A stretch of DNA of 64,000 nt from Kitasatospora sp. NBC_00315 (GTDB taxonomy: Bacteria; Actinomycetota; Actinomycetes; Streptomycetales; Streptomycetaceae), in contig NZ_CP108025.1 in assembly GCF_041435095.1 (NCBI RefSeq), forward strand, positions 744,001 through 808,000. Direction: 5' to 3'. The notes below the pieces were generated by a model. That model did not search any database. It was not told the DNA's origin and saw only the letters and a list, made by a program, of their open reading frames with translations. Position numbers and translations under genes: made by a program. Positions 51,953 to 60,894 of this stretch are shown here, in pieces. Each line of letters opens with the position of its first letter. The first letter of the stretch is position 1.

Positions 51953-53170
51953 GTGATCGACGAGATCGCCACCTTGCAGGCCGGCGACGGCAGCACGCAG
52001 GCACAGGACGTCGCCACCCGCAAGCAGGAGCTGCGCAGGCGACTGGAGCGGCTGATCGGGATCGCCGCCACCGAGGGCAACGAGATCCTCCCGCTGCGCA
52101 ACGGCGACCAGATCTTCCCGGCGATGCTGCGGGCCGTGGAGGAGGCCGAACACACGGTGGACATGACCACCTTCGTCTACTGGCGCGGGGACATCGCCCA
52201 CCGCTTCGCCCACGCGCTGGCCGCCAAGGCACGGCAGGGCGTACGGGTCCGGCTGCTGCTCGACGGCTTCGGCAGCAGGCTGATCGAACGGGAGCTGCTG
52301 GACGAGATGGACCGCTCCGGTGTGGACGTGGCGTGGTTCCGCAGACCCGTCCGGCTCTCGCCGCTCAAGCAGAACCACCGCTGCCACCGCAAGGTACTGG
52401 TGGTCGACGCGACCACCGCGTTCACCGGCGGCGTCGGCATCGCCGAGGAGTGGTGCGGCGACGCCCGCAACCCGCAGGAGTGGCGCGACACCCACGTCCA
52501 GGTGCGCGGCCCTGCGGTGGACGGCATAGCCGCGGCCTTCGCTCAGAACTGGGCCGAGTGCCGCGAGGACGGCCTCTACGACGCGGCCGACCGCTTCGAG
52601 GAGCACCGTCAGCCCGGGACCTCGGTGGTCCAGGTCGTCCGGGGATCGGCCAGCGTCGGGTGGCAGGACATGCAGACGCTGCTGCGGGTGGTCATCTCCT
52701 CGGCGCAGCGGCGGCTGCGGCTGGCCACCGCGTACTTCGCGCCCGACCGCTACTTCGTCGATCTGCTCATCGCCGCCGCCGAACGCGGGGTGGACGTCGA
52801 GATCCTGCTCCCCGGCCCGCACACCGACAAGCGGGTCTGCCAGCTGGCCGGCGAGCGGTTCTTCGAGGACCTCACGGCCGCCGGCGTCCGGATCTGGCAG
52901 TACCAGCCGACCATGATGCACGCCAAGGTGCTCACCGTGGACGGCATCGCGGCCCTGGTGGGCTCCACCAACTTCAACCGGCGCTCGCTCGACCACGACG
53001 AGGAGATCATGCTCACCGTGATCGACGAGCGGTTCACCGCCCGGCTGGACGCCGACCTCGACCAGGACCTCACCGTGAGCGAGCGGCTCGACCCGGGCCG
53101 CTGGCGTCGCCGCTCCCCCGGGCGGCGCGCCATGGAGGCGGCCACCGCGCCGATCCGGCACTTCCTCTGA
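51953..53170 (+). CDS. Phospholipase D/cardiolipin-synthase-like enzyme
   Basis: A 405-residue protein with two HKD motifs: H145-R-K147-x4-D152 and H323-A-K325-x4-D330, the latter followed by GSTNFNRRS. This two-motif layout and length match cardiolipin synthase B-type enzymes, but there is no N-terminal membrane helix, so it is likely peripheral. GTG 51953 follows AGGAGAG. It ends the lipid module and is followed by a 19-bp terminator. Confidence 0.9.
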   Translation: MIDEIATLQAGDGSTQAQDVATRKQELRRRLERLIGIAATEGNEILPLRNGDQIFPAMLRAVEEAEHTVDMTTFVYWRGDIAHRFAHALAAKARQGVRVRLLLDGFGSRLIERELLDEMDRSGVDVAWFRRPVRLSPLKQNHRCHRKVLVVDATTAFTGGVGIAEEWCGDARNPQEWRDTHVQVRGPAVDGIAAAFAQNWAECREDGLYDAADRFEEHRQPGTSVVQVVRGSASVGWQDMQTLLRVVISSAQRRLRLATAYFAPDRYFVDLLIAAAERGVDVEILLPGPHTDKRVCQLAGERFFEDLTAAGVRIWQYQPTMMHAKVLTVDGIAALVGSTNFNRRSLDHDEEIMLTVIDERFTARLDADLDQDLTVSERLDPGRWRRRSPGRRAMEAATAPIRHFL

Positions 53171-53181
53171 GCGCGTTCTCC

Positions 53182-53239
53182 ACCCCGGGTGGCGGTCGGG
53201 CGGGCGGGTTCTCACGTCCTCCCGACCGCCACCCGGGGT
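53182..53239 (+). terminator. Terminator of the lipid module
   Basis: A perfect 19-bp stem (ACCCCGGGTGGCGGTCGGG with its complement) begins 12 nt after the phospholipase D-like stop. Confidence 0.88.
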
Positions 53240-53355
53240 TCGGTGGTTCGGGCCCGTGCGATCGTCGCCGGCGGTCCACCGGGACCGACGACCGTGGCGG
53301 CGTGCCGGTCGCCGGCGCGCCAGGGGTTGTCGGAGGCACGCAGTACCGTCCTGTC

Positions 53356-53790
53356 ATGGCCGCCAGAATCGATCTGACCCTCGACTGCGCGAACGCGCGG
53401 CTTCTCGCCGACTTCTGGAAGGCGGCGCTCGGCTACGTCGACGAGCCGCCGCCCGCTCCCTTCACGACCCGTGGGGAGTGGCTCGCGCGGTTCGACCTGC
53501 CGGCGGACGGCTCCGAGGACGACGGGGCGTGGCTCTGCGATCCCGACGGCATCGGGCCCCGCCTCTCCATCCTCCGGGTTCCCGAGCCCAAGAGGGCGAA
53601 GAACCGGCTGCACATCGACGTCCGGGTGCCGGGGCACGGCGGTCCCGGTGAGCGGTGGGACCGGATCCGGGCGGAGTCCGAGCGGCTGGTGCGGGCCGGC
53701 GGCCGCGTCCTGGAGGAGTTCGACGGGCACCACGTGCTGATGGCCGATCCGGAGGGCAACGAGTTCTGCGTCGCCGCGGCCCCGGCCTGA
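53356..53790 (+). CDS. VOC superfamily protein (glyoxalase/bleomycin resistance fold)
   Basis: A 144-residue protein with two beta-alpha-beta-beta-beta units (RIDLTLDCANARLLADFWKAALGY and NRLHIDVRVPG...DPEGNEFCV), of the glyoxalase-like subgroup 6 common in Streptomyces. A divalent metal site may use the His in LHIDV and the Glu in EGNEF. The function is unknown. ATG at 53356 is supported by the start of the first strand. Confidence 0.82.
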   Translation: MAARIDLTLDCANARLLADFWKAALGYVDEPPPAPFTTRGEWLARFDLPADGSEDDGAWLCDPDGIGPRLSILRVPEPKRAKNRLHIDVRVPGHGGPGERWDRIRAESERLVRAGGRVLEEFDGHHVLMADPEGNEFCVAAAPA

Positions 53791-53853
53791 CGTCCCCGGT
53801 GCCGGCCGCGGTGCCGGAGGGCGTCGCCCCCCGGCACGACCACCGCACGCGCC

Positions 53854-53888
53854 GGGGGCGGCCGAGGCTCTCCGCCTCGGCCGCCCCC
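53854..53888. terminator. Bidirectional terminator
   Basis: GGGGGCGGCCGAGG and CCTCGGCCGCCCCC pair perfectly (14 bp, 7-nt loop) between the convergent VOC and MmpS-like genes. Confidence 0.88.
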
Positions 53889-53899
53889 TGGCGTCCGTG

Positions 53900-54343
53900 T
53901 CATCCCTCGCAGGTGACCACGGTCAGCCCGCCGGAGACCGTGTTGGTCGCCAGCACCTTCCCGTTCTCCGAGATACGGCAGGTCATCGAGCCGAGGGCGC
54001 CGGTGTTGTGGGCCGACAGACGCACCCGCCCGTCGTGAGCGGCCGTCACGTGCAGGCCCGGCCGGCCGGCCGCGCTGAGCGGCAGCGGCTCGCCCCGCAT
54101 GCTCACCGCCCGGCCGTGGCCGTCGGTGAGTTCGAGGTCGGCCCGGTCGGCCGTACCGGTCAGCTCGTAGACGATGTCCCGCTGGCCGTCCGGCGCCGGC
54201 TCGGCGACCGCGGTGGCCGCGGAGGCGGCCGGTGTCGCCGGGTCGGCCGCCGGTGCCCCGCAGCCGGCGGCGGCGGCCGCCAGCGAGAGGGCTGCGAGCA
54301 GGAGCGGTCCGGGGGCTCGTCGGCCCAGATTTCGCTCGGTCAT
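53900..54343 (-). CDS. MmpS-like lipoprotein
   Basis: A 147-residue protein with a lipobox (AAAGC, C28) after a signal peptide. The C-terminal domain IVYELTGTADRADLELTDGHGR...LGSMTCRISENGKVLATNTVSGGLTVVTCEG matches the beta-sandwich of MmpS transport accessory proteins, including the two paired cysteines. No MmpL gene is present here, so it may act alone or with the neighbouring symporter (speculative). Confidence 0.75.
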   Translation of the reverse strand: MTERNLGRRAPGPLLLAALSLAAAAAGCGAPAADPATPAASAATAVAEPAPDGQRDIVYELTGTADRADLELTDGHGRAVSMRGEPLPLSAAGRPGLHVTAAHDGRVRLSAHNTGALGSMTCRISENGKVLATNTVSGGLTVVTCEG

Positions 54344-54394
54344 CCCGTACTCCTTCCGATCGGGCCGCCGGTCGGGGCGTCCCTTCGCGGGCGG

Positions 54395-54736
54395 TCAGTT
54401 GCCGCTCTGCGCGGCCGACTCGGGTGTCCCCGACACCTCCGGTCCCTCGGGTACCTGAACCGGGCTGAGCCACATCCAGAGCAGGAACGCCCCGCCCACC
54501 AGCAGCATGCCGAGGCCGGTCCACAGGTTGATGTTGATGCCCTGCGCCTTGGCTATCTCCTCCGGGGAGTCCAGGGCACCGGTGACGGTGAGCACGACGC
54601 CGTAGAGAACGAACAGGCCACCGATCACCCTGCGGATGTCGAACAGCCTGGAGGCACTCGCCGAGGCGCGCTCCAGCTGCTCCGCGCTCTCCTGGTCTCC
54701 CGCGCCGTGCGGGTGGGGTTCCTGCTGGTCCGCCAT
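54395..54736 (-). CDS. Small two-helix membrane protein paired with the symporter
   Basis: A 113-residue protein: a hydrophilic N-terminus, helix 1 (VIGGLFVLYGVVLTVTGAL), a loop with DSPEEIAKAQGININ, helix 2 (TGLGMLLVGGAFLLWMWL), and a short acidic tail. The ATG at 54736 follows GAAGGAG. It is 48 nt downstream of the symporter stop on the same strand, the arrangement expected for an accessory subunit. The family is widespread in streptomycetes but functionally uncharacterised as far as I know. Confidence 0.82.
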   Translation of the reverse strand: MADQQEPHPHGAGDQESAEQLERASASASRLFDIRRVIGGLFVLYGVVLTVTGALDSPEEIAKAQGININLWTGLGMLLVGGAFLLWMWLSPVQVPEGPEVSGTPESAAQSGN

Positions 54737-54784
54737 GGTGATGGCTCCTTCGCTGAGGGTGCAAGGACGGTCGGGGGTCATGCG

Positions 54785-56452
54785 TCAGGCCCAGAACGGC
54801 AGGTAGCAGCCGGCCGCCAGGATGATCGCCGACCAGCCCAGCAGCGCCGGGCGGCGGTACCACTTCTCGTCGCCGGCCTCGGGGGCCGCGTCCATGCCCG
54901 CGGAGCGGGTGCCGTAGACCAGGCCCTCGATCTCCTCGGCGGGCTTGGGCCGGGTCAGGAAGGTGACCGCCACGCTGACCGCGATGCCGACCACGAAGGC
55001 GACGATCGAGGAGACGAAGTTGGCGCCCTGGTCGCTCGGGATGGCGATGACGCCGCCCTTGTAGAGCCAGAAGTAGTTCACCATCGCGGCCACCGTGCCC
55101 GCCAGCAGACCCCAGAAGCCGGCCGCCGGGGACATCCGCTTCCAGAACATGCCCAGGATGAAGGTGACGAACAGCGGCACGTTGAAGAAGGAGAACAGCG
55201 TCTGCAGGTACGCCATGATGTTGGTGAACGAGGACGCGATGAAGGCGGTGCCGATCCCGATCAGGACACCGGCCACGGTGACCACCCGGCCGACCTTCAG
55301 GTAGTACGCGTCGGCCATCCGGGGCTTGATGTACGGCTGCCAGATGTCGGTGGTGAAGACGGTGTTGAACGAGGAGATGTTGGCGGCCATGCCCGCCATG
55401 AACGCGGCCAGCAGGCCGGTGACGGCTATCCCGAGCACACCGTTCGGCAGCAGCTGACCCATCAGCAGCGGGACGGCGTCGTTGTACTGGAGGTCGCCCT
55501 TGCCGAGGTTGGGCTCGACCACCGCGGCGATCAGACCGGGGATGACCACCACCGCGGGGATGAAGATCTTCGGGAAGGCGGCGATCAGCGGAGTGCGCCG
55601 GGCGGCCGAGAGGTTCTTCGCGGACAGGGCCCGCTGGACCTCGGCGAAGTTCGTCGTCCAGTACCCGAAGCTCATCACGAAGCCCAGACCGAGCACGATG
55701 GTCAGCCAGTTGGCGCCGAGCGGGTTGGAGCTGCCGATGCCGGTACCGCCCCAGGCGGTCGTGAAGTCGTGGCCGTGCGACTCGTTCAGGCTGTCGCTCA
55801 GGCCGCCCCAGCCGCCGACCCGCTTGAGGCCCACCACGGTCAGCGGGATGAGGGCGGCGAGGATCACGAAGAACTGCAGCACCTCGTTGTAGATCGCCGA
55901 GGACAGCCCGCCGGCCAGGATGTACGCCAGCACGAACGCGGCGGCGACCACGATGGACAGCCACAGCGACCAGCCCAGCAGCGCCTTCATCACGATGGCG
56001 AGCGCGTAGAGGTTGACGCCGGCTATCAGTACGGAGGAGATGCTGAAGATCACCGAACTGAGCAGGTGGGAGGAGGGCCCGAAGCGCTGGAGCAGGAACT
56101 CCGGGACGCTGCGGACCTTGGAGCCGTAGTAGAACGGCATCATCACGATGCCGAGGAACACCATCGCGGGGATCGCGCCGATCCAGTACCAGTGGACGGT
56201 GTAGAGGCCGTACTGGGCGCCGTTGGCCGCCATCCCGAGGATCTCGGTGGCGCCGAGGTTGGCGGCCACGAAGGCCAGGCCGGTGACCCAGGCGGGCAGC
56301 GAACGGCCGGAGAGGAAGAAGTCGAGGCTGGTGCGGATCGAGCGTCTGGCCGCGAAGCCGATGCCCAGGACGACCACGAAGTAGGTGGCGAGGATGGCGT
56401 AGTCGAGTCCATCCACCTTCAGACGCATCGCGTCGGCCAACTGGCTCGGCAT
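54785..56452 (-). CDS. Sodium:solute symporter (SSS/SGLT family)
   Basis: A 555-residue membrane protein with about 14 helices. The family region GAQYGLYTVHWYWIGAIPAMVFLGIVMMPFYYGSKVRSVPEFLLQRFG and the later FTTDIWQPYIKP and MAGMAANISSFNTVFTTD segments match SGLT-type sugar or polyol carriers. Sodium-coupled uptake of a sugar is the most likely role. It is divergent from an ABC exporter gene and followed by the two-helix protein and the MmpS-like lipoprotein. Confidence 0.88.
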   Translation of the reverse strand: MPSQLADAMRLKVDGLDYAILATYFVVVLGIGFAARRSIRTSLDFFLSGRSLPAWVTGLAFVAANLGATEILGMAANGAQYGLYTVHWYWIGAIPAMVFLGIVMMPFYYGSKVRSVPEFLLQRFGPSSHLLSSVIFSISSVLIAGVNLYALAIVMKALLGWSLWLSIVVAAAFVLAYILAGGLSSAIYNEVLQFFVILAALIPLTVVGLKRVGGWGGLSDSLNESHGHDFTTAWGGTGIGSSNPLGANWLTIVLGLGFVMSFGYWTTNFAEVQRALSAKNLSAARRTPLIAAFPKIFIPAVVVIPGLIAAVVEPNLGKGDLQYNDAVPLLMGQLLPNGVLGIAVTGLLAAFMAGMAANISSFNTVFTTDIWQPYIKPRMADAYYLKVGRVVTVAGVLIGIGTAFIASSFTNIMAYLQTLFSFFNVPLFVTFILGMFWKRMSPAAGFWGLLAGTVAAMVNYFWLYKGGVIAIPSDQGANFVSSIVAFVVGIAVSVAVTFLTRPKPAEEIEGLVYGTRSAGMDAAPEAGDEKWYRRPALLGWSAIILAAGCYLPFWA

Positions 56453-56513
56453 ACCGGTGCTACCCCTGTCACCTGGAGACCCGGTCGGAGCGCCGGGTGA
56501 TGATCGGACGGAA

Positions 56514-56576
56514 CGAACATCGCCACGTCTGTTCGCTCGTCGCGTTCCCAAACCTGCGACCGCCCGAGCGCTCCCA
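56514..56576. promoter_or_regulatory. Candidate operators in the symporter/ABC divergent region
   Basis: CGAACA-N10-TGTTCG (56514-56535) is an inverted repeat. CCCGAGCGCTCCCA (56563-56576) matches the CebR box in 11 of 14 positions, with a perfect right half. Either could regulate the sugar symporter. Confidence 0.35.
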
Positions 56577-56666
56577 AAACCGCTGTCGCCCCCGCGGCGC
56601 GCGCTGGGACAATGGCGCCACCCTCGCTCCCTGCTCCGCACCACCCTCCGTCCCCTGGAGACGTTC

Positions 56667-58433
56667 ATGGCGTTGCCGCAAGGCCCGCTCAGCCACCGCT
56701 ACCGCGGTGAGCACCCCATCCGTACGCTGCTCTACCTCTTCCAACCGGACCGCAAGCGCGTCGCGGGCGCCGTCCTGGTCTATCTCGCCAAGCACACCCC
56801 GGTCTGGCTGCTGCCGCTGATCACCGCGAACATCGTCGACGTGGTGGTGCAGCACCGCGGGATAGCCACGCTCTGGTGGAACGCCGCCGTCCTGCTGGTC
56901 ATCCTGTTGCTCAACCTTCCGCTGCACCTGCTCTACGTCCGCTGGATGCACGGCAGCATCCGCCGGACCGGCACCCGGCTGCGCTCCGCGCTCTGCCACC
57001 GGATGCAGCAGCTCTCCATCGGCTACCACTCCCGGGTGAGCGCCGGGGTGCTGCAGGCCAAGGTGGTGCGGGACGTCGAAGGGATCGAGAACGCCACTCA
57101 GCAGACCGCCGACATGGGCCTGGGCGCGGTCGCGACGCTGACCGGCGGCGTGCTGGTGATCGCGATCCAGGCGCCGGTCTTCCTTCCGGTGTTCCTGGTC
57201 ATCGTGCCGGCCTCCGCGCTGCTCGTGGTGCGGCTGCGCGAGCGGCTGCGCGACGACAACGAGTCGTTCCGCGTCCAGGTCGAGCAACTGTCTTCGCGGA
57301 TCAACGAGATGACGACGCTCATCCCGATCACCCGTGCGCACGGGCTGGAGCGGACGGCGCTGCGCAGGGTGGACCGCACCCTGGGCTCGGTGCTCAGCGC
57401 GGGCCTTCGGCTGGACCTGCTGAACGGACGCTTCGGCGCGCTCACCTGGATCCTGCTGAACGCGATCGGCGTGAGCTGCCTGGCCGGTTCTGCCCTGGTC
57501 GCGTACTACGGCTGGCTGGACGTCACGGCGGGCCAGGTCGTCATGCTCAGTGCCTACTTCTCCAGCCTCACCGGCTCGGTGACCAGCCTGATGAGCCTCA
57601 CGCCGATCATCGGCAAGGGACTGGCGTCGGTCCGCTCGGCCGGCGAGGTGCTCCAGGCCCCGGACCTGGAGGAGAACTCCGGCAAGGCGGAGGTCGCCCG
57701 GGTCCGCGGCCGGGTGGACTTCCGCGGCGTCGGCTACCGCTACGAGGGCGCCGAGCAGGACTCGATCAGCGGCTTCGACCTGAGCGTCCGGGCCGGCGAG
57801 ACGATCGCGCTGGTCGGCGGGTCGGGCGCCGGAAAGTCCACGGTGCTCAATCTGGTGATCGGCTTCCTGCGCCCGACCGAGGGGCGGATCCTGCTCGACG
57901 GCCAGGACATGGAGGCGCTGGACCTGCGCAGCTACCGCAAGTTCCTCTCCGTGGTGCCGCAGGAGTCGATCCTCTTCGAGGGCACCGTGCGGGAGAACGT
58001 CACGTACGGCATGCGGGACGTCGGCGAGGAGGTTGTCCGGGCGGCCCTGCGGGACGCCAACGCGCTGGAGTTCATCGACCGCCTTCCGCAGGGTCTGGAG
58101 ACGGTGGTCGGCGAGCGCGGCGCCCGGCTGTCGGGTGGCCAGAAACAGCGCCTGGCCATCGCCCGCGCGCTGATCCGCGACCCGCGGATCCTCGTCCTGG
58201 ACGAGGCCACCTCGGCGCTGGACTCGCGCTCGGAGGCGCTGGTGCAGCAGGCGCTGGGCCGGCTGGTGCAGGGCCGGACGGTCTTCGTGGTGGCGCACCG
58301 GCTCTCCACCATCAAGGGCGCCGACCGGATCGTGGTGCTGGACGGTGGCCGGATCGCGGAGATCGGCTCGCACGCGGAACTGCTGCGCGGCGGCGGCGCG
58401 TACGCCGGTCTGCAGGCGGCGCAGCTGGCCTGA
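56667..58433 (+). CDS. ABC exporter, fused membrane and ATPase domains
   Basis: A 588-residue half-transporter. Residues about 25-325 hold six helices; the ATPase has Walker A GGSGAGKST (384-392), Q-loop VVPQESILF, signature LSGGQKQRLAIARAL, Walker B ILVLDEATSALD and switch H in VAHRLSTI. It works as a dimer. Substrates of such MsbA/LmrA-like exporters range from lipids to peptides and drugs. ATG 56667 follows GGAG. No second half-transporter is adjacent, so it is probably a homodimer. Confidence 0.9.
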   Translation: MALPQGPLSHRYRGEHPIRTLLYLFQPDRKRVAGAVLVYLAKHTPVWLLPLITANIVDVVVQHRGIATLWWNAAVLLVILLLNLPLHLLYVRWMHGSIRRTGTRLRSALCHRMQQLSIGYHSRVSAGVLQAKVVRDVEGIENATQQTADMGLGAVATLTGGVLVIAIQAPVFLPVFLVIVPASALLVVRLRERLRDDNESFRVQVEQLSSRINEMTTLIPITRAHGLERTALRRVDRTLGSVLSAGLRLDLLNGRFGALTWILLNAIGVSCLAGSALVAYYGWLDVTAGQVVMLSAYFSSLTGSVTSLMSLTPIIGKGLASVRSAGEVLQAPDLEENSGKAEVARVRGRVDFRGVGYRYEGAEQDSISGFDLSVRAGETIALVGGSGAGKSTVLNLVIGFLRPTEGRILLDGQDMEALDLRSYRKFLSVVPQESILFEGTVRENVTYGMRDVGEEVVRAALRDANALEFIDRLPQGLETVVGERGARLSGGQKQRLAIARALIRDPRILVLDEATSALDSRSEALVQQALGRLVQGRTVFVVAHRLSTIKGADRIVVLDGGRIAEIGSHAELLRGGGAYAGLQAAQLA

Positions 58434-58597
58434 GCGGGCGGCCGGCCACCGGGTGACCGGGGTCCCGAGGGGTGGTCCGCATCGTGCGGGCCACCGCCAC
58501 CCACGTCCCGTCAGAGTGCCCTCCCGGCGGCCGAGTTGAGCGCGGAAGTTGGTACACCGGTCGATTTGCGTTCAGATAGTGAAGGATGAGCGGGCTC
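58434..58597. other. Gap after the ABC exporter
   Basis: No gene. The sequence becomes A/T-richer from 58550 (GGTCGATTTGCGTTCAGATAGTGAAGG written across 58557-58583), leading into the cellulase promoter. Confidence 0.4.
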
Positions 58598-58626
58598 TTG
58601 ACGCCCCGACCGTCCATGGGTTCACT
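58598..58626 (+). promoter_or_regulatory. Candidate promoter of the GH5 cellulase gene
   Basis: TTGACG (58598-58603) and TTCACT (58621-58626) are separated by 17 nt, about 145 nt upstream of the start codon. Confidence 0.5.
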
Positions 58627-58716
58627 GGAGCCCGCCAACTCGGCATGCCCGCCCCCACCCCGGGCGACCACCCCCACTCCAGCGGCAACGATCGAGCCCT
58701 CCCCCGCCACCGCACG

Positions 58717-58730
58717 TGGGAGCGCTCCCA
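58717..58730. promoter_or_regulatory. CebR operator upstream of the cellulase genes
   Basis: TGGGAGCGCTCCCA is a perfect copy of the 14-bp palindrome bound by the cellobiose/cellotriose-sensing repressor CebR in Streptomyces. It lies 40 nt before the GH5 start codon. Confidence 0.9.
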
Positions 58731-58733
58731 TAG

Positions 58734-60608
<1,875 letters not shown>

Positions 60609-60635
60609 CATCCATAGGAGCATCCGTCCGACACC

Positions 60636-60670
60636 GGCGGGGGCGGGCCACCACCCGGCCCGCCCCCGCC
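60636..60670 (+). terminator. Terminator between the GH5 and GH9 genes
   Basis: GGCGGGGGCGGGCC and GGCCCGCCCCCGCC form a perfect 14-bp stem with a 7-nt loop, 27 nt after the GH5 stop. It implies that GH9 either has its own promoter or depends on read-through. Confidence 0.8.
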
Positions 60671-60810
60671 CCCACACCCACCCCCGCACCGCCCCCGCAC
60701 CCGCCCCGCACCGCGCCACCCGGCTCGCCGCCCCCGGCGGCGCCGTCCCCGGGACCCCGCGCCACCGCCCCGCGTGCCCCACGCCGGCGCGGGCGGCGAG
60801 CAGGGGCGCG

Positions 60811-60866
60811 CCCCCATGCCCCCACGCCCCCATGCCCCCATGCCCCCACGCCCCCATGCCCCCATG
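60811..60866 (+). repeat. Octanucleotide repeat, seven units, just before the GH9 start
   Basis: Seven exact 8-bp units in the order CCCCCATG, CCCCCACG, CCCCCATG, CCCCCATG, CCCCCACG, CCCCCATG, CCCCCATG end 28 nt before the GTG start. Five units carry an ATG, in differing frames because 8 is not a multiple of three. Confidence 0.9.
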
Positions 60867-60894
60867 CCCCCTCCCCCGACGAAAGGCCCCACCC

